Source: Hetaerina americana
Lineage: Eukaryota > Arthropoda > Insecta > Odonata > Calopterygidae
Length of the DNA stretch: 64,000 bases
Direction of reading: 5' to 3'
NCBI GenBank assembly: GCA_022747635.1
Contig: JAKTNV010000001.1
Span: 20,312,572 to 20,376,571, forward strand
A program made the position numbers and the translations under genes. The notes under the pieces were generated by a model. That model ran no database searches and had not been told where the DNA came from. It worked only from the letters and a program-made list of their open reading frames with translations. Below, piece after piece: positions 13,092 to 25,739 of the stretch (position 1 is the stretch's first letter; every line of letters starts with the position of its first letter).

Positions 13092-15120
13092 ATGTATTAT
13101 TATATTAATAAACATTATTTTATCCCACCTTTGACAGCCGCACAGCATTACATTTTAACACACGATAAATTAAATCTAATTCAGGTGAAAATTAAGGTAC
13201 TCCAGAGGATAACCTGACTTAAGGTTACCATCAGGAACATTATATTTGAGGCAGATATCTAGGACAAATGCATTATAACAAAGCGTACCTAAAGCCGAAC
13301 ATTAACGTGTATATTAGTGCTCATTATCAATCAGAATTTTAAGGAAACTGAGAAATTACTTTTACAGACGGCAACTGGTGATGAAAAATGATATTTTTCC
13401 GTATTCTTCTGTCAGCACTTCTTTCCGTTTCCGACATGACACTGAGAAGAAATGACAGAAACAACGTATTTTTAGAGGTTTTTAACTCTTTGCTTGGAAA
13501 ATAGAAAGGTACTTTTTGTTCTCAGAAAACAAAAAAGATGGTCCTTTGAGAAGACGCTTGGAAGTGTTTCAAGGTTAATTGAGTTCTCCATCGTGAACGC
13601 CTGGAACCCCTTACTGGGGGAACATTTTCCGGGCAACTGCGCGCCTATTTATCAGAGTTTGCGACCGGTGTGGCACTGAAAGTGTGAGGAATGATCGACG
13701 CGCTAACTGAAACGAAAGCCCCGACACTCCGTGTGGTGGAATCACACCGCAGGCCCGTCACGTTCCAAGGCTGTGACTACGCTGACCCATATATTCCTCC
13801 ACAGTAAACACGCCTACCAATTTGATTCGACGACGATGGTGAGTGGAGGATAATCGGTATGTTTATGGCCAAGCATTTTCGGGAAATATCCTCATTTCAA
13901 CCGACGGCGTGGATGGAGATGCGTGATGAATGGTGGAAGGTGGGAAACGTTTGATTCGTAGGTATCCCAGGCGATCCCCCTTTGAGGCAAGATATCTTCC
14001 CCCGAAAAAGACATCTGGTATACATGTTTCTCGAATTATTGTCTTTAAAATGTAGTATTTAATCCGATTGCACGTTTGAGATACGCCAAAAAAGTTATAT
14101 CTTAACAAATCCGACCGTTAGACTGAGCTATTGGTTATTTATAGTTAAGGAAGGCTAAGAATATGCCCCTAAGGTAAGAATGCATCAGAGATTTTAACAA
14201 TAACGCCACTTAAGTATAACATGAAGTGGGTGAATCGCCATTTCAAATGTTGAACTCATTTCACGCTGAATATGAAAACGTCGATGTCAACGTAGATGAG
14301 ATATTCGGGAAAGGAATTATTTCTCAAAAAATTCAATCATCCGTTTTTAAGAATGGGGTGTTAAAAAAATAACACTCACGCCTTTCCCAATATCATTTCA
14401 TATAAAATACGGACAAAAATTAAATTAACAAAGAAATGAAGCGCATTTATTCTACGAAAACTTGTGCATTATGAAAACTATATTGAATGAGAACTTGTCA
14501 CTGTCACCGATTACTTTTCCGCGTCATTAATTGTGAAGCTCAAATTAAATGGCAAAACATATTCATGCTCATTTCTACGAGAAAGGAAATTTTTTTTATT
14601 TGAATTATCCACTAGCGGAGATTCCGCAAGAGAACTTGATGAAAATACCCAATGATGGCGACTCGATAGCGCGATGTTATGCAGATTAGCGCCGAGGCAA
14701 AAAATGAAATCGCTAAACAAACCATTTTGGGTAATTTGTGTCTCACTTCAATTGCGGAAAAATTTTCATTAGACCACGAATGTTAAAAATATCTCTATCC
14801 TAAGAACATAATATTTAAGATATTTTATCTCTGAACATGATGGCGTCGAGTTAAGGGTGGAAGTGCATTTACACTACCTCTGGACTGCGGAATAAGGGAG
14901 AGTATTACACATTTTCAATGATGAAATTGATTTTGTAGAGGATAAATTAGAATATCATTTTATGTATTTAAATATTGTACTTCAATAACAAACGTTATTG
15001 GTGCTAACAAAATAATATGCGGAATAAAGGAGGAAGACAATTTTATAAGGATTGTAGTAACTTCTCTTCTCTCCTCGTCACTGTTTGGAACACTTCCATG
15101 TTATTTCAAAGACGAATGTA

Positions 15121-15290
15121 TGTATTGTTCCACATTATTTTGTAGTCCAGATCGCGATTTCAACGTCTTAGCGTCATTGTGAAGGGTGAAAAATTATAAG
15201 AATAACAAATCACCCTGGTAATTTATCCTTGAATATGACACTAAGACGTTGAAACCGCGATAGGGACAAAAAATAATGTGGAACAATACA
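15121..15290. repeat. Foldback MITE, about 58-bp arms
   Basis: The arms 15121-15178 and 15232-15290 are imperfect reverse complements. They share TGTATTGTTCCACATTATTTT at the ends and TTTCAACGTCTTAG nearer the middle, and the central spacer is about 50 bp. There is no coding capacity. The structure is that of a small palindromic non-autonomous element. Confidence 0.7.
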
Positions 15291-16585
15291 AATATTGGTT
15301 TTCATTACACCACGGCATTAGAATTACTTTAATTGAATTTTACTTCCACAGTAAACGAGAAGTAAAAATATATACTATATACATCTGTCCGTGTCACGGT
15401 GATAGGAAGGATGGTAGAGCAGCACTCAGATAACCCATTTTGCATGCTCAGAAAATTCCGCTTCTTCGAAAACACGCCATCTTCTTCATTGGTAACACCT
15501 TAAAATTTGTTATTGTTGCCATGGGTACAATCGGGAGAAACTGTAACCGAATCAATAAAGGCTTTATAATAGAGAGACAGCCATAATGTGATGAAGAAAA
15601 CGAGTTGGTAGGAAAAACTATGGATAGAAAACATTGCTTCAACGTTTTATCTGTGTTTAAATCCCGCGCTCATAGTTCAATTATGTCAAAATTTTCCGCG
15701 AGCTCAACACTACAGTGATGGAAACATTGCAGGCCCTCAGCGCGCACGGATATAAATCCAACCTTTGACCCAAATTAATTGCACCGCAATCTCATCCACT
15801 TATTCCAAAGGCGAAATATGTGCGCAGGAAATGCTCTGCGGGCGATGATGCAAGCAGAACATCTCGGGGCGCGAGAGGCATTACTCGTGCCGGCAACTAG
15901 ATCTAACGGCTATAATTAGAGCAAACTAAATAGCAGCCGATGAAACAATCCATGCGCGTCCACGCCGGTTCTCTCGTTCACCAACTCGGGAATGGGCTTT
16001 TTGCTCCTAATCCATCCTTGTTTCAAAACCGGACGGAGAGCGAGTGGCCACCGACCTATTTGAACCCATTTCAACGTAAAATGCACAATGCTTATTACGT
16101 TAAAACGTTCACCATTCAGTACTCTTTTGCATGGCATTAATTGTGGAACCAAATAATCGGATGATGAAACTCAAAAATAAAGCCAATGATTTACATTTTA
16201 GATATATTTTTATATCGCCTTATGGTCCTTTCGTTATGTATTAATCTATTAGAATTTTGGGCTAAGTAATTGCAGGAAATGACGTGAATGGGCTTTTCTG
16301 GAAGCATTCAGCAACAATTTAAATTCATGTTTATGCTCCCATGGTTACCATGTAAACAAACCGATTGCGTTATCTGCTCATTACGCTATTCTTTTGAGCC
16401 TCGTTACTTACTGTTCTCGGGTCTTCAAATATAAATTTTGATTTTTTGGCTTAATATATTATTATCTCGAAAAATATTATTCATAATTATAGTCATAATC
16501 ATTTAAATTTCTAACAAATTTCGGCAAGTTGAATTGTTCCTTTTTATATCTTTAAATCCATGTGATGCAATAAACCCTTTACAGT

Positions 16586-16676
16586 CTAGGCGTCAAAGAG
16601 GGAAGACTTAACCAGGCAGATTCCACTACAATTCTAGTGGAATCTGTCAGTTTTATCTTCCCTCATTTGCGCCTAG
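16586..16676. repeat. 91-nt near-perfect hairpin
   Basis: Two arms of about 42 nt (16586-16628 and 16635-16676) pair with few mismatches around a six-base loop. The ends are CTAGGCG/CGCCTAG, the middle GAGGGAAGA/TCTTCCCTC, and the apex GATTCCACTA/TAGTGGAATC. The length is that of a microRNA precursor, but the very high pairing also fits a short palindromic MITE. Confidence 0.6.
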
Positions 16677-17499
16677 TATGCAAGACTTCCACCAAGGAAC
16701 ACCTGAGACAGTGTCAAATGTCTTTCTAGCTTGATAACACATTTTAAATGTCATCGAAAAAGCGACAGTGATGCTGGGTAAAGCGGCTCGTGCTTAGAGT
16801 CGTCTTAAAAATCTACGACTACATACGAGACACCACAAAACGTGTCGAGGGAAGCCGTTTACACAGGTCGCGGAGAACGGTGAAATTAAAATATGGCAGC
16901 AGAGCGTGTCGGCGCGAGTTGGCGCGCGGTTTCTCATCCTGTCCGCTTTTTTTGCTTCCTCTAGTTCGTCGTCCACGCGCTAATTCGTGTATATCCAGCG
17001 GAAAAGTGATTTTTAAAATTACAGCAATTTTCGAAACATCCGGTTGCCGTCACAGACAAAAAAAAACACATTGATAAATGAGGAATAAGTACACAAAACT
17101 TTCGGAAAAATCAGTCAAATTTGATCCAGAATTACCTCCAATCGGTCAATTCACTCTACGAATAAATATAACAGTGGTGGTTGAAGAATATCGTTGTTCG
17201 TCGTATTTATTTCGATCCTACAATCTAAATACCATGATGCTTCCATATCTAATCAGAATTCTTCTGTGGCCTGATTGGCCTCTTATTTTAAAACCTTTAT
17301 TCGGTCAACGTACCTGTTTCTCAAACTCACTATAGTACCTGTTTCTTTAACTCTAACGCACTACTCGGACCTTGTCTACTTCCCTATTTTCCCTCTAATT
17401 CATTCCCAAGATACGCGTAGTTTTAATCCGAACCGAATACATCAGGTTCTGATTTTCATGATAGAGATCAATTTCGATACTCACGTGTCAAATCACTTA

Positions 17500-17770
17500 A
17501 TCTGACCGTTCGATCTTTAACATTCGCCTCCCGCGATATATTTCTAAGACTCCTTCTCTTCCATAGTCCACTCTTTCAAAAGTTTCATGCCTCTGATCCT
17601 CTGATATGAGTGTCACCCTTCCCGCGAATGCTTTCAAGCATTACTTCCTCGTTTTAGATAATATCCTTGTAGAAGAGAGTGGCCATCTATTGCTCATGAA
17701 CGCCTTCTTAGCTCTGGGAGAATATGGATTGGTATTTTGGCCAAATCATAGATCGCTATTACTTCGTATT
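17500..17770 (-). pseudogene. LINE relic: reverse-transcriptase C-terminal fragment
   Basis: The minus-strand frames read AKKAFMSNRWPLSSTR, KTRK-CLKAFAGRVTL, then SEDQRHETFERVDYG and RGRRMLKI. This follows the order seen in LINE ORFs just upstream of the WRRMLKI tail (KKAF, TRK-LKA-VW, EDQ-R-E-FE). It is heavily decayed. Confidence 0.45.
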
Positions 17771-17886
17771 AAGTACACCCTGTGGGATCCTCAATATTAC
17801 TTTTCAACAGACCCATCAGAGATTTTGTACTGGCTAAGTATTTTCCATGACATCTAAATTTGAGCATAGATTTGCAAAACATAACA

Positions 17887-18212
17887 TAGTAGTTGTAGTG
17901 GTTATGAGGGGAGACGACCGATAGTTCAGATGATCTGTTCAAGGAATGGGGAAAGAATGGGGGGTGGAGAGAGAGAGAAACCAGGCGTAGGCATTAGCTA
18001 CAAGTCTACTCTATAAAAAGAAAGCCGCCAAGAGATCACGCGAATAAACGCCCCATCCGAAGGACGGCAAACTCAACTATGAAGTGCTCTCTCCACATAG
18101 CACCCCGAGTAGGAATCGGAATACCACTGAAAAAACGCGCCATCTCCGTGATTCGAACCCGCACCCTCGGGGTGGGAAGTCGGTAGATTAGCCAATCCAC
18201 CATCCTGATGAC
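17887..18212 (-). mobile_element. tRNA-derived SINE, family A
   Basis: On the minus strand the tRNA-like head has an A-box-like GATGGTGGATTGGCTAATC and a good B box, GGTTCGAATCAC. The body then matches the 7513-7804 copy: the CTACTCGGGGTGC region, GGATGGGGCGTTTATTCG, and GTCGTCTCCCCTCATAACC at the tail. A short CAAAAC at each end may be a target duplication. Confidence 0.75.
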
Positions 18213-18252
18213 CAAAACGTTATTTCTTCATTATTCGATCCCTTCATTTAAT

Positions 18253-18490
18253 TGCATGGTCGGTGAAATAGTTTCCTGGCTTCGAATCTCAGTGGGCATA
18301 TGAATTTTCAAAGGTATCCCGATTTATACTTGGATGCTGTATGAAGAGCGCTTCAGATGAAGTACGCCATCCATCGGATGTATTGTTAAATTGTTTGACG
18401 CCTTCGCTCTTTCGTTAGGAGTATGCAAATGCTAATGCCCGATTTCTCTTTTCACACATTTTTCTCCCCAATCCCTGAAAACCCTTGCTC
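18253..18490 (+). mobile_element. Degenerate SINE, family A
   Basis: This is a diverged plus-strand copy. It has a B-box-like GGCTTCGAATCTC, then AAAGGTATCCCGATTTATACTTGG, a GAGCGCTTCAGATGAAGTA segment and CTAATGCCCGATTTCTC, in the same order as the 19664-20068 copy. The 3' tail is not recognisable. It starts only about 40 bp from the oppositely oriented copy that ends at 18212. Confidence 0.6.
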
Positions 18491-19515
18491 TACCAGATTA
18501 GCCAACAATGAAGCAAGTGAATTAGCAGTAGGTCTCTTAGATTGCATCGAAACGTCTCACGTAGATGCCATTTTGATCCTGTACTTGTAGTCCTAAGCGT
18601 ACTCTATCAAATGATGATGATATAAAAGGTTCTTTTCCATGTTAGTTTTCATTGAAATTAAGAATCCACGTTTTACACATGATCTGTGGGTGTATGAAAT
18701 ATGTACATGCCGTTCTCACGAGAAACTGATATTACGATGTTCACAATTACATATTAGTAGCAATAGGTTTATCATAACAACACCTACTTGCCTTTGTTTC
18801 AATGCTGTTAGTTAATTTGTGAGAAAAAGCACGGGAAACAGCAATTTTAGTTTCACAAATAGGTGCCTGATAAATAATCCAAAATATGTTTTACAACAGT
18901 TTCAAAAAATAATTAGAACTTCTCAGATTAAATAAATACTGCTCATTCACATGATAACTGCTTATGAAAAACGCATGAGTGGACATTGCATTACTTTCCA
19001 TCACTATCAATTAACTTATGAACTAAGGTGATACAATGACTAGCGCAATCACGATCGAACCAGCTCAATGCACGTTTCTAGTGCACCGAAATCGAAATGG
19101 AATCGTGGATCTCGACAGAAACCAGTCATCCTCGACAGTAACCACTGGCATCCTCTGGAGCCTGAGGCTACAGGCTACCTGTATATTTATCTCTACAACA
19201 TCTTTCGAAAGAATTGTGAAACAGGCGACGGTCGAAATTGAAATGAAACTCAGTCAGGCGCATTGTTTCCAAATATTTTTCCGCTGGCCATGCCGCGATG
19301 TGGCGGATCTCGTCGTGCGTGAAATTCGCTTTGCCGTAATCAGCGACGGATATTATTTCGAAACAACGGCCTGTAAGTGGTCAGCGAATAGTCGTGAGTC
19401 TTACTTAAGCATAGTGCTTTCTCATTGAATTAATAGCGACGGCTGAAGAAGATTGTGCGAGGACGGAAACTGTTGCGAATAAAAAAGAAGGGAGTGAAAC
19501 CCATCGGTTTTAAGA

Positions 19516-20265
19516 TTACCGGATTTCCCGGCCCATAAGACGCACCCAAATTTTTCCAGGTCAGAATTTACGAAAAATTGCAGTCAGGCAGAAAAGATCA
19601 AATTATGCTTACGTTAACACTGTTACTTAATATTGACTTAATACAGTGATATTGCAGACATTTTGGGGATCGAGATAGTGCGGTGGCTTCCCACCGAGAG
19701 GGTCCGGGTTCGAATCCAGGAGATGACATATTTTTTAAAGGTATCCCGATCCCTACTTGAGTTGCTGTGTGGAGAGCACTTCGAGTAAGTATGGATGGGA
19801 CGTTAAACTGCGTACCCTATAGTGCCTTTCGAAAAGAGCAGTCTAATGCCGACGCCGGGTTTCTATCCATCCTTCCTCCTTTCCCATCCATCGGCTGTGG
19901 CTGTGGAAATGCGGCTATTATAATATGGATATGGCGATGGGTTAAGTGGAAGAATGGAGCATTTGGTCTCAACTTCGCTCAAATAAAGACTTCTTATCTA
20001 TCTATCCATCCCTAGAGGCACAAATGACCTTATCTGTCGGTTGCCTCCCCTAAAACTACTACTACTTACAGGCATTTGTAACATTTTTTAATAAAACGCT
20101 TTTCTATGCCTGACCCAGGAAAAATACGTAATATCAGCTTTTTCCCAGAGAAAATCGGCTTGCGCTTATAGGTCAAAATTATACCCCAGCCTATAAGACG
20201 CAAGCAGATTTTAGAGCACGTTTTGAATAAAAAAAGTGCGTCTTATGGGCCGGGAAAAAGGATAA
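19516..20265. mobile_element. MITE with CCCGGCCCATAAGACGCAC terminal inverted repeats
   Basis: The left end reads TTCCCGGCCCATAAGACGCAC (19525-19545). The right end reads the exact complement, GTGCGTCTTATGGGCCGGGAA (20236-20256). A related CCTATAAGACGCA motif sits just inside the right half near 20192-20205. No coding capacity is seen. Without the nested SINE the element is about 340 bp, typical of a non-autonomous DNA transposon. The superfamily is not assigned. Confidence 0.7.
19664..20068 (+). mobile_element. tRNA-derived SINE, family A, nested in a MITE
   Basis: The tRNA-like head is GATCGAGATAGTGCGGTGGC with a strong B box GGGTTCGAATCC near 19707. The body follows (CCCTACTTGAGTTGC, GGATGGGACGTTAAACTGCG, TAATGCCGACGCCGGGTTTC), then GGTTGCCTCCCCTAAAAC and an ACTACTACTACTT tail. 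The imperfect flanks CAGACATTT (19655-19663) and CAGGCATTT (20069-20077) look like the target duplication. The insertion splits the element at 19516-20265. Confidence 0.8.
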
Positions 20266-20269
20266 TTAC

Positions 20270-21700
20270 TTTCTCTAATCCAAGTCAGACTTGGAAAACC
20301 CAAAATAATATTCGCCAGAATTAATTACCCGTTGGGTGACATTTTTTCCAATGACATACCAGACATCATTGCTGTCTCTTGCCCTTATGAACCACTTGTT
20401 ACTCGCGATCAGGTTTTCCTAGAAGCACAACCAGAAGGGTTTTTTCACTCAACATGACGCATCATGCAGGTTCGAGTCCCACGTCGCGAAGCAAGACTCG
20501 AACATGAAGCCTTTAAACTCCTTGCTTCAATATGCACGGAAAAATAGTAAATGGCCCACTCAACAGCTACGACGACATGAAATTTAAATGTAAACTCAAT
20601 AATTGTTCGACTCATTAGCATACTTGCATAAATTCGTAAATTTATTACCGCATGTACACTCATTACGTGTACTCATTTATGTACTAATACGAAGGATGAT
20701 CCGATAATACCAACAATTCAGATAGGCAGGGATCTAAAGAATAAAATATCATGCATTTCCTCCACCTACCAGTCATAAGTGACTATGACTCTTAATTTAA
20801 CGGCCGCGCACGCACACATATCCAAGATCAGCCTCAGATGATGCGCTTACTTCTTAGGAAAATTATTCCAGGGCACAAGTATGTTGAAGTAATACAGTAA
20901 CCGCTGGGGATACCGCGACAGTTACACTAACGGAGTGATTCGCTGATGAGCATCGAAACGCACGCATTTCAAAGTGTAAAAATCAATCGCCTTGACCTGG
21001 GTTCGAACCCAGGTTCCCTCGATTTTTCACTGAGTACTTAACTGAACGTAACCCACCGACGCATCCTCTTGCAACGTGAATTTCTTTGGGTTTTGAAGGA
21101 TCAAGATGTTTCGACGAAATACCGTACATTCAATTTCAAGCAATGGTAGTGCTCATTCAAGTTGTAGGACGACTAATGTAGATTAATTGATTAAATTACA
21201 AATCTGTAAATTGAAGGATTCGGGTACGAGCCCCAGAATAGGTGAATGATTTTCACATTGTGACCTTACTTCATTTCTGTTTTGAGATAAATGTTACCAC
21301 CTTCTAAGCACGAAAATGCGATTCGATATCAGTAATGAATATATAAATAATAGCCATTCTTGGTTAATAGGAGCTCGGTTGAAAAGAAAATCCTCTCGAT
21401 ATTAAATTATTACGCATCTTCATGAAAGAAATACATAGCCAATTTTCGTGTGGTGTCCTTAATTTAAATATAGGCATATCCACAATAATAATGGAATGGG
21501 AATCAAATTAAATAAAAAACTAAGATGATTAATTAATTAAGAAAAAATTTTAAAAAATATTTTAAAGTTTAATTTTAGGGCTACAGTTAATCGAATAATT
21601 GAATGCTTATGTTATCTTTTTCACTCAATGTGGTGGAAACAATGACCGGGGACATAGATATAGTATATTTTATTCAAGTTTACTGTGCTTCTGCTCCTAA
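20270..21700. other. Intergenic with scattered tRNA-like B boxes
   Basis: GGTTCGAGTCCC near 20470 and GGGTACGAGCCCC near 21220 look like heads of decayed tRNA-derived SINEs. No gene is seen. Confidence 0.4.
20998..21019. repeat. 20-bp perfect palindrome built on a tRNA B box
   Basis: The sequence ACCTGGGTTCGAACCCAGGT is its own reverse complement and contains GGTTCGAACC on both strands. It is probably the remnant of a tRNA-derived repeat whose T-arm stem is intact. The bases on either side do not form a full tRNA. Confidence 0.5.
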
Positions 21701-21869
21701 TAACATCCCCAAATGGCCGAATAAATCAGAGCAAAAAAACTACTTGACAAGGCTTTTGGTGTGGTGCTGCGCTTGAAATGGGTCGCAAAACGAGGAGGAA
21801 GAATCGACTATGAATTGACGAGAGCATCTCTTTACATATAAATTTTCCCAGGCTTCCTCGAAACAGTCT

Positions 21870-22260
21870 CCCTGGGCTAGCTAGCGCCCTCCCACGGGCG
21901 GATGGAGTTGAAGTGGGAGGGGAACCCAAATTCTCCTCCTCCGCGATAACTAGGGCGCCCTTTTTTTCGGCTCGTCGCGTCACTTCCGCCGCGTGCAGCG
22001 TCCTTCACCTTGCCAGCGAGTGGGGGAGAAAGAGAGACCTCTTTTGATGGACTGTTTAGTTGGACTCGGATCCCGGGAGCACGACTTTCGCCTCCCCGCA
22101 TCCACCCGACCATCCACCCACGCACACATCGACCCACCGAGGGAACAACACGAAGCTTTAAATTTCACGACCGCTAACGGGTGAATCCAAAAAAAATATG
22201 GAATGCGCCGCCGCAACGGCGTTTTCCGCACTTCGGAATAGTCGCCCAAGCAGGTTTCGC
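21870..22260. other. GC-rich, CpG-containing island
   Basis: The patch is compositionally distinct and open on both strands in several frames without any recognisable domain. A promoter or untranslated first exon is possible; nothing in the sequence proves it. Confidence 0.35.
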
Positions 22261-22564
22261 AATTTCAAAGATTTCACAGTGCAAATACGAGATCACGCGT
22301 TAAGAAAGGGTTAGGCTAGTACCTATGTGTTTAAGCGTTGGCTTTAACCGCCACAGCAGCAATTTTCTGCGAATTCTTTGAATTCGGGCCAAGGTAAAAA
22401 AATTCTTTTTTGAATCTTAAAGTAAACTTTAACCTCGGGGTTAAAATTTTTGAAAGTATATTGAGAACATCCACAGTACTCAACCCCGAATATTGGCTTG
22501 ATAAGTAGGGATAGAGCCTGCCTAGTAGGTACTCAATACAATGTATGAAATTCCTACATCAGCG

Positions 22565-22625
22565 AAGAGGTGTCAGAATCGGGTGTGCCCGGAAATCGAA
22601 CCCGGGCCTTCTCAGTGCTCATCAA
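22565..22625 (-). mobile_element. tRNA-like SINE fragment
   Basis: The minus strand carries GAGAAGGCCCGGGTTCGATTTCC, a clear RNA polymerase III B box (GGTTCGATTTC). The A-box side is poor, so a relic of a tRNA-derived repeat is more likely than a tRNA gene. Confidence 0.4.
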
Positions 22626-22629
22626 ATGT

Positions 22630-25600
22630 TGGGATTATATTAAGAATTGAAGACATTTTTAAGACACCCACACGCTCCTATTCGCAATCCACTAATTAAA
22701 GTATCACATTCAACATAACAATATAGTATTAATTCAAGCTATTACACTGTTTGTTGCATTGAATTCAATAAAATGCATTTTTAAGATATTAACCGATGCA
22801 TGCCATTATATTGGAGAATATTTGCAATATAACCGAAATTCATTATTGAAACTTCTTGTCATCGACACCTACGATGAAAATATGCATAGGTAAATTTAAT
22901 CAGGCATGAAATATTTATATTTTTAATATATGTGTGAGAATTTCGCTAGAAACTAGCAGAATGTGCGAATTAATACGTTAATGGTTAGAATTCCGAACAA
23001 GACTCTCAGTAATTATACAGGAAAATCGTATGTGAATCCCGTTAAACTTATAATTCCCTGGGTGCAATTTACTTGAACTACTCACTTACAGTTATCTCTA
23101 AGTGCTTACATCATTCGGTTGAAATGGCTTCCCTACTACTCCTTAAGCAAAAACAAAAACTTCCATTTTCCCGCTCACGTGAACCCATTACACTTTGAAA
23201 GAAAAAATTAACTTCGAATAATACGCACTCAAAACTTGTTTCCTTCACCTCCTGCTTGAAATTTTCGTAGCAATTGCCAACGGTACTAAATGATGCAGTT
23301 TGCTTTCGTCCTATAAAATACTTTTGAATGATTTTCACATTATATTCATGAACCCAGCGGCCCGTTTCCCAAAGCCAGTTTGAAAGTTTTGGTGACCTAC
23401 TCATACGGAGTCTTCAAATTGCAATAAATAATTCAGGGCTTATTTACCCCCGCTACACAATATGCGTATTTGAATGTTTTAGATTGGCTTCAAGACTTCA
23501 TTCCGTGCACAAGTTAGTAGACTTAGTTATTAGAAACGGAATATCGAGAGCCTTCAATTGAAGTAACGTCACATTGTTACAAGTGGGTGTCTCAATCTAT
23601 GAAATTCATTAATACAATCATAATAATTATTTAAATATCTACACACACGTTACCCTAGAAAAATATAAAAAGAAAACACCAACACTATGTTACAAAGAAT
23701 CTTTTTGGTCTCCTTCCTGGGGACATCAGTTTCGTCACACTGAAAACAGGGAGGTCAACGATGTTCGGAATTACATTCCAGATTTTCCCTACGAAAATTC
23801 CACCTAAATTTACTTGACGATATCATCGGCAGCTGCCGACATATAATAATAATAATGTTGTGAATTTTGAAGTTTTCCGAAAAATAAGATGCACAGGATG
23901 GCCCACTGTATTTCAATCACACCTGTTCCCACCGCAAACAACACCACATTTGGTTTTGTTATAGTTTTGGCCGGTATTCCATGAATTTCAAATGGCATAT
24001 AATATTTCCAAATGTTCAAACAAATTGGCCATTTTTCGCGATTTTTCCTGCCATCGCGTAGAAATTCAAACTTTTCCGACGTTTTCCCAGATTTTTTATT
24101 TTTATATACCGATCGGAGTTGTCACCATGTATAATGATTAAAACAATGTAAAAAGTTGAGGTCGTTTTTCAAAATTTTTAGGATTAAGATTTTATGACAA
24201 TCCAAATCTTCAATATCGTAGTTTTTATTGTCAATACCTACAAAATTCATCATGAAAAACGCTAGAGCTAAAAATATAATAACTGGTAACCAATGAAGGA
24301 CAAAGGAAATAATTTTTGGTGAGCGTAGAGAAAAAAACAATTTTTGTATGTCTCAGGTCGCCTGAGACCTTCTTCAAGAAAGTGGCAAGTTCGGTGCGTC
24401 ATCCCTTAAGAGAATTTTCAAGTGTGTGAATTGTAGGTAAAATGATAGGGAGCATTAAAATCTGATAACATCCTAAATGAAATGAAACATACAAGTGAAA
24501 TCCCACACCCTCGAGTGCGAAACTCAGTGACGAGCTTATGAAAACGGTCCTGAACCGACCATGTGACTGGACGCACGCCCATCCTATGCCAAGGCGTCTT
24601 CTTCCCGAGACTCTCAGGCGAAGATTCATTTCTTATGTACGCCTGAGAAGTTTACGGAAAGTTTCTGCGGCATATGTACTCTTACTACAAGGGATAAACA
24701 AATATATCTCTGGGTCATATTTTAAATTTGCGTGCCTAATATCGCTGGTTATTTCAATAAAACTGTGGTAAAATTACAGTTTGAACAATCAAAGTTTTAA
24801 ATTGTGAAAAATAAAATCTTTGCAAATTCAACTGAATTTTATGTATAACGACCGGTTTCGTCAAATAGTCGGCATCGTCAGGTAAAAAGCATAGGATTAC
24901 CGGTGTTAGTGCTAAAGCTTTAAGCTTCCGTGAATCCGAAGGTCGATTTGGGTGCCTTCAGAATCGCTCAAAAACCATGATTATAAATAAAATCCAGTGG
25001 AACTTACGAAGTTTTTAATTTTACACAATTCATCATGAAGTTTCATAAGATTGAGCCGAAAACCATAGAATTAATTGAAATTTTCTTAGAGGAGATAAGG
25101 TAATATGCAACAAGGACTTGTCATTGGCGATAATTATAACCACACTGCTATAGAAATCCGCCTTAATATTAATGGGGCCCTGGACCCCGTCCCCAAATGT
25201 CGACGAAATATGATTTTCTGATGTAACTTGTTTATTTTTTAGTTTTAGTCTCATTAACTGATTTGGGAAGAGGACATTTAGTTAGAGAGTGTTTCCTTCT
25301 TATATTTATTTCTTTCGGCCTCTATGTAAACGTAATGTCCCAACTATCACAACTGTGTGGAAACTCTCACAATACGTTTTCAGGCCACTCTTGTTTATGA
25401 ATTTTTTCCTCTCCCCGCAAATCTGGTTTCCGTCTCTGTTCCCATGGCCTGAGTGAAATCAGATGCAAGAGGGTCAATTAAAATCACGCCATATGTAGAA
25501 GAACCATAACAACATTTGAACAAGGATGTAGAAAAAGGACTTTCGCTATTGTTCGGCCGAGGGAGCAATAGTAATATCAGGGATATTAAACGGATGAAGT

Positions 25601-25690
25601 ACATATGTGTACATGAGGTAGTGTGTCGTTAATGACGAGACCTCCCTTTTAATAACCTCAGTTTTATTACTTTTAAACCGACCTTGACTT
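22630..25690. other. Intergenic or intronic, no gene recognised
   Basis: AT-rich. At 24849-24890 the text CGACCGGTTTCGTCAAATAG followed by CATCGTCAGG resembles the end of a dispersed insect repeat, but only a short piece is present. A 14-bp palindrome, TCGGCAGCTGCCGA, lies near 23827. Confidence 0.4.
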
Positions 25691-25739
25691 TGTTCCACCT
25701 GAATCCATTGTGTGATGTGGGCGTTATGTTCTTCGTGCT

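Larger units (their letters stand above)
11200..15120. other. Intergenic, AT-rich, no gene recognised
   Basis: Apart from the GA and TA microsatellites, nothing stands out. A tRNA-B-box-like GTGGGTTCGCGGGGC near 12575 may be another SINE relic. Confidence 0.5.

Noticed and set aside
16790..17074. 94-codon plus-strand frame in a GC-richer patch
   Set aside because: No motif, open on the opposite strand too, and no splice context.
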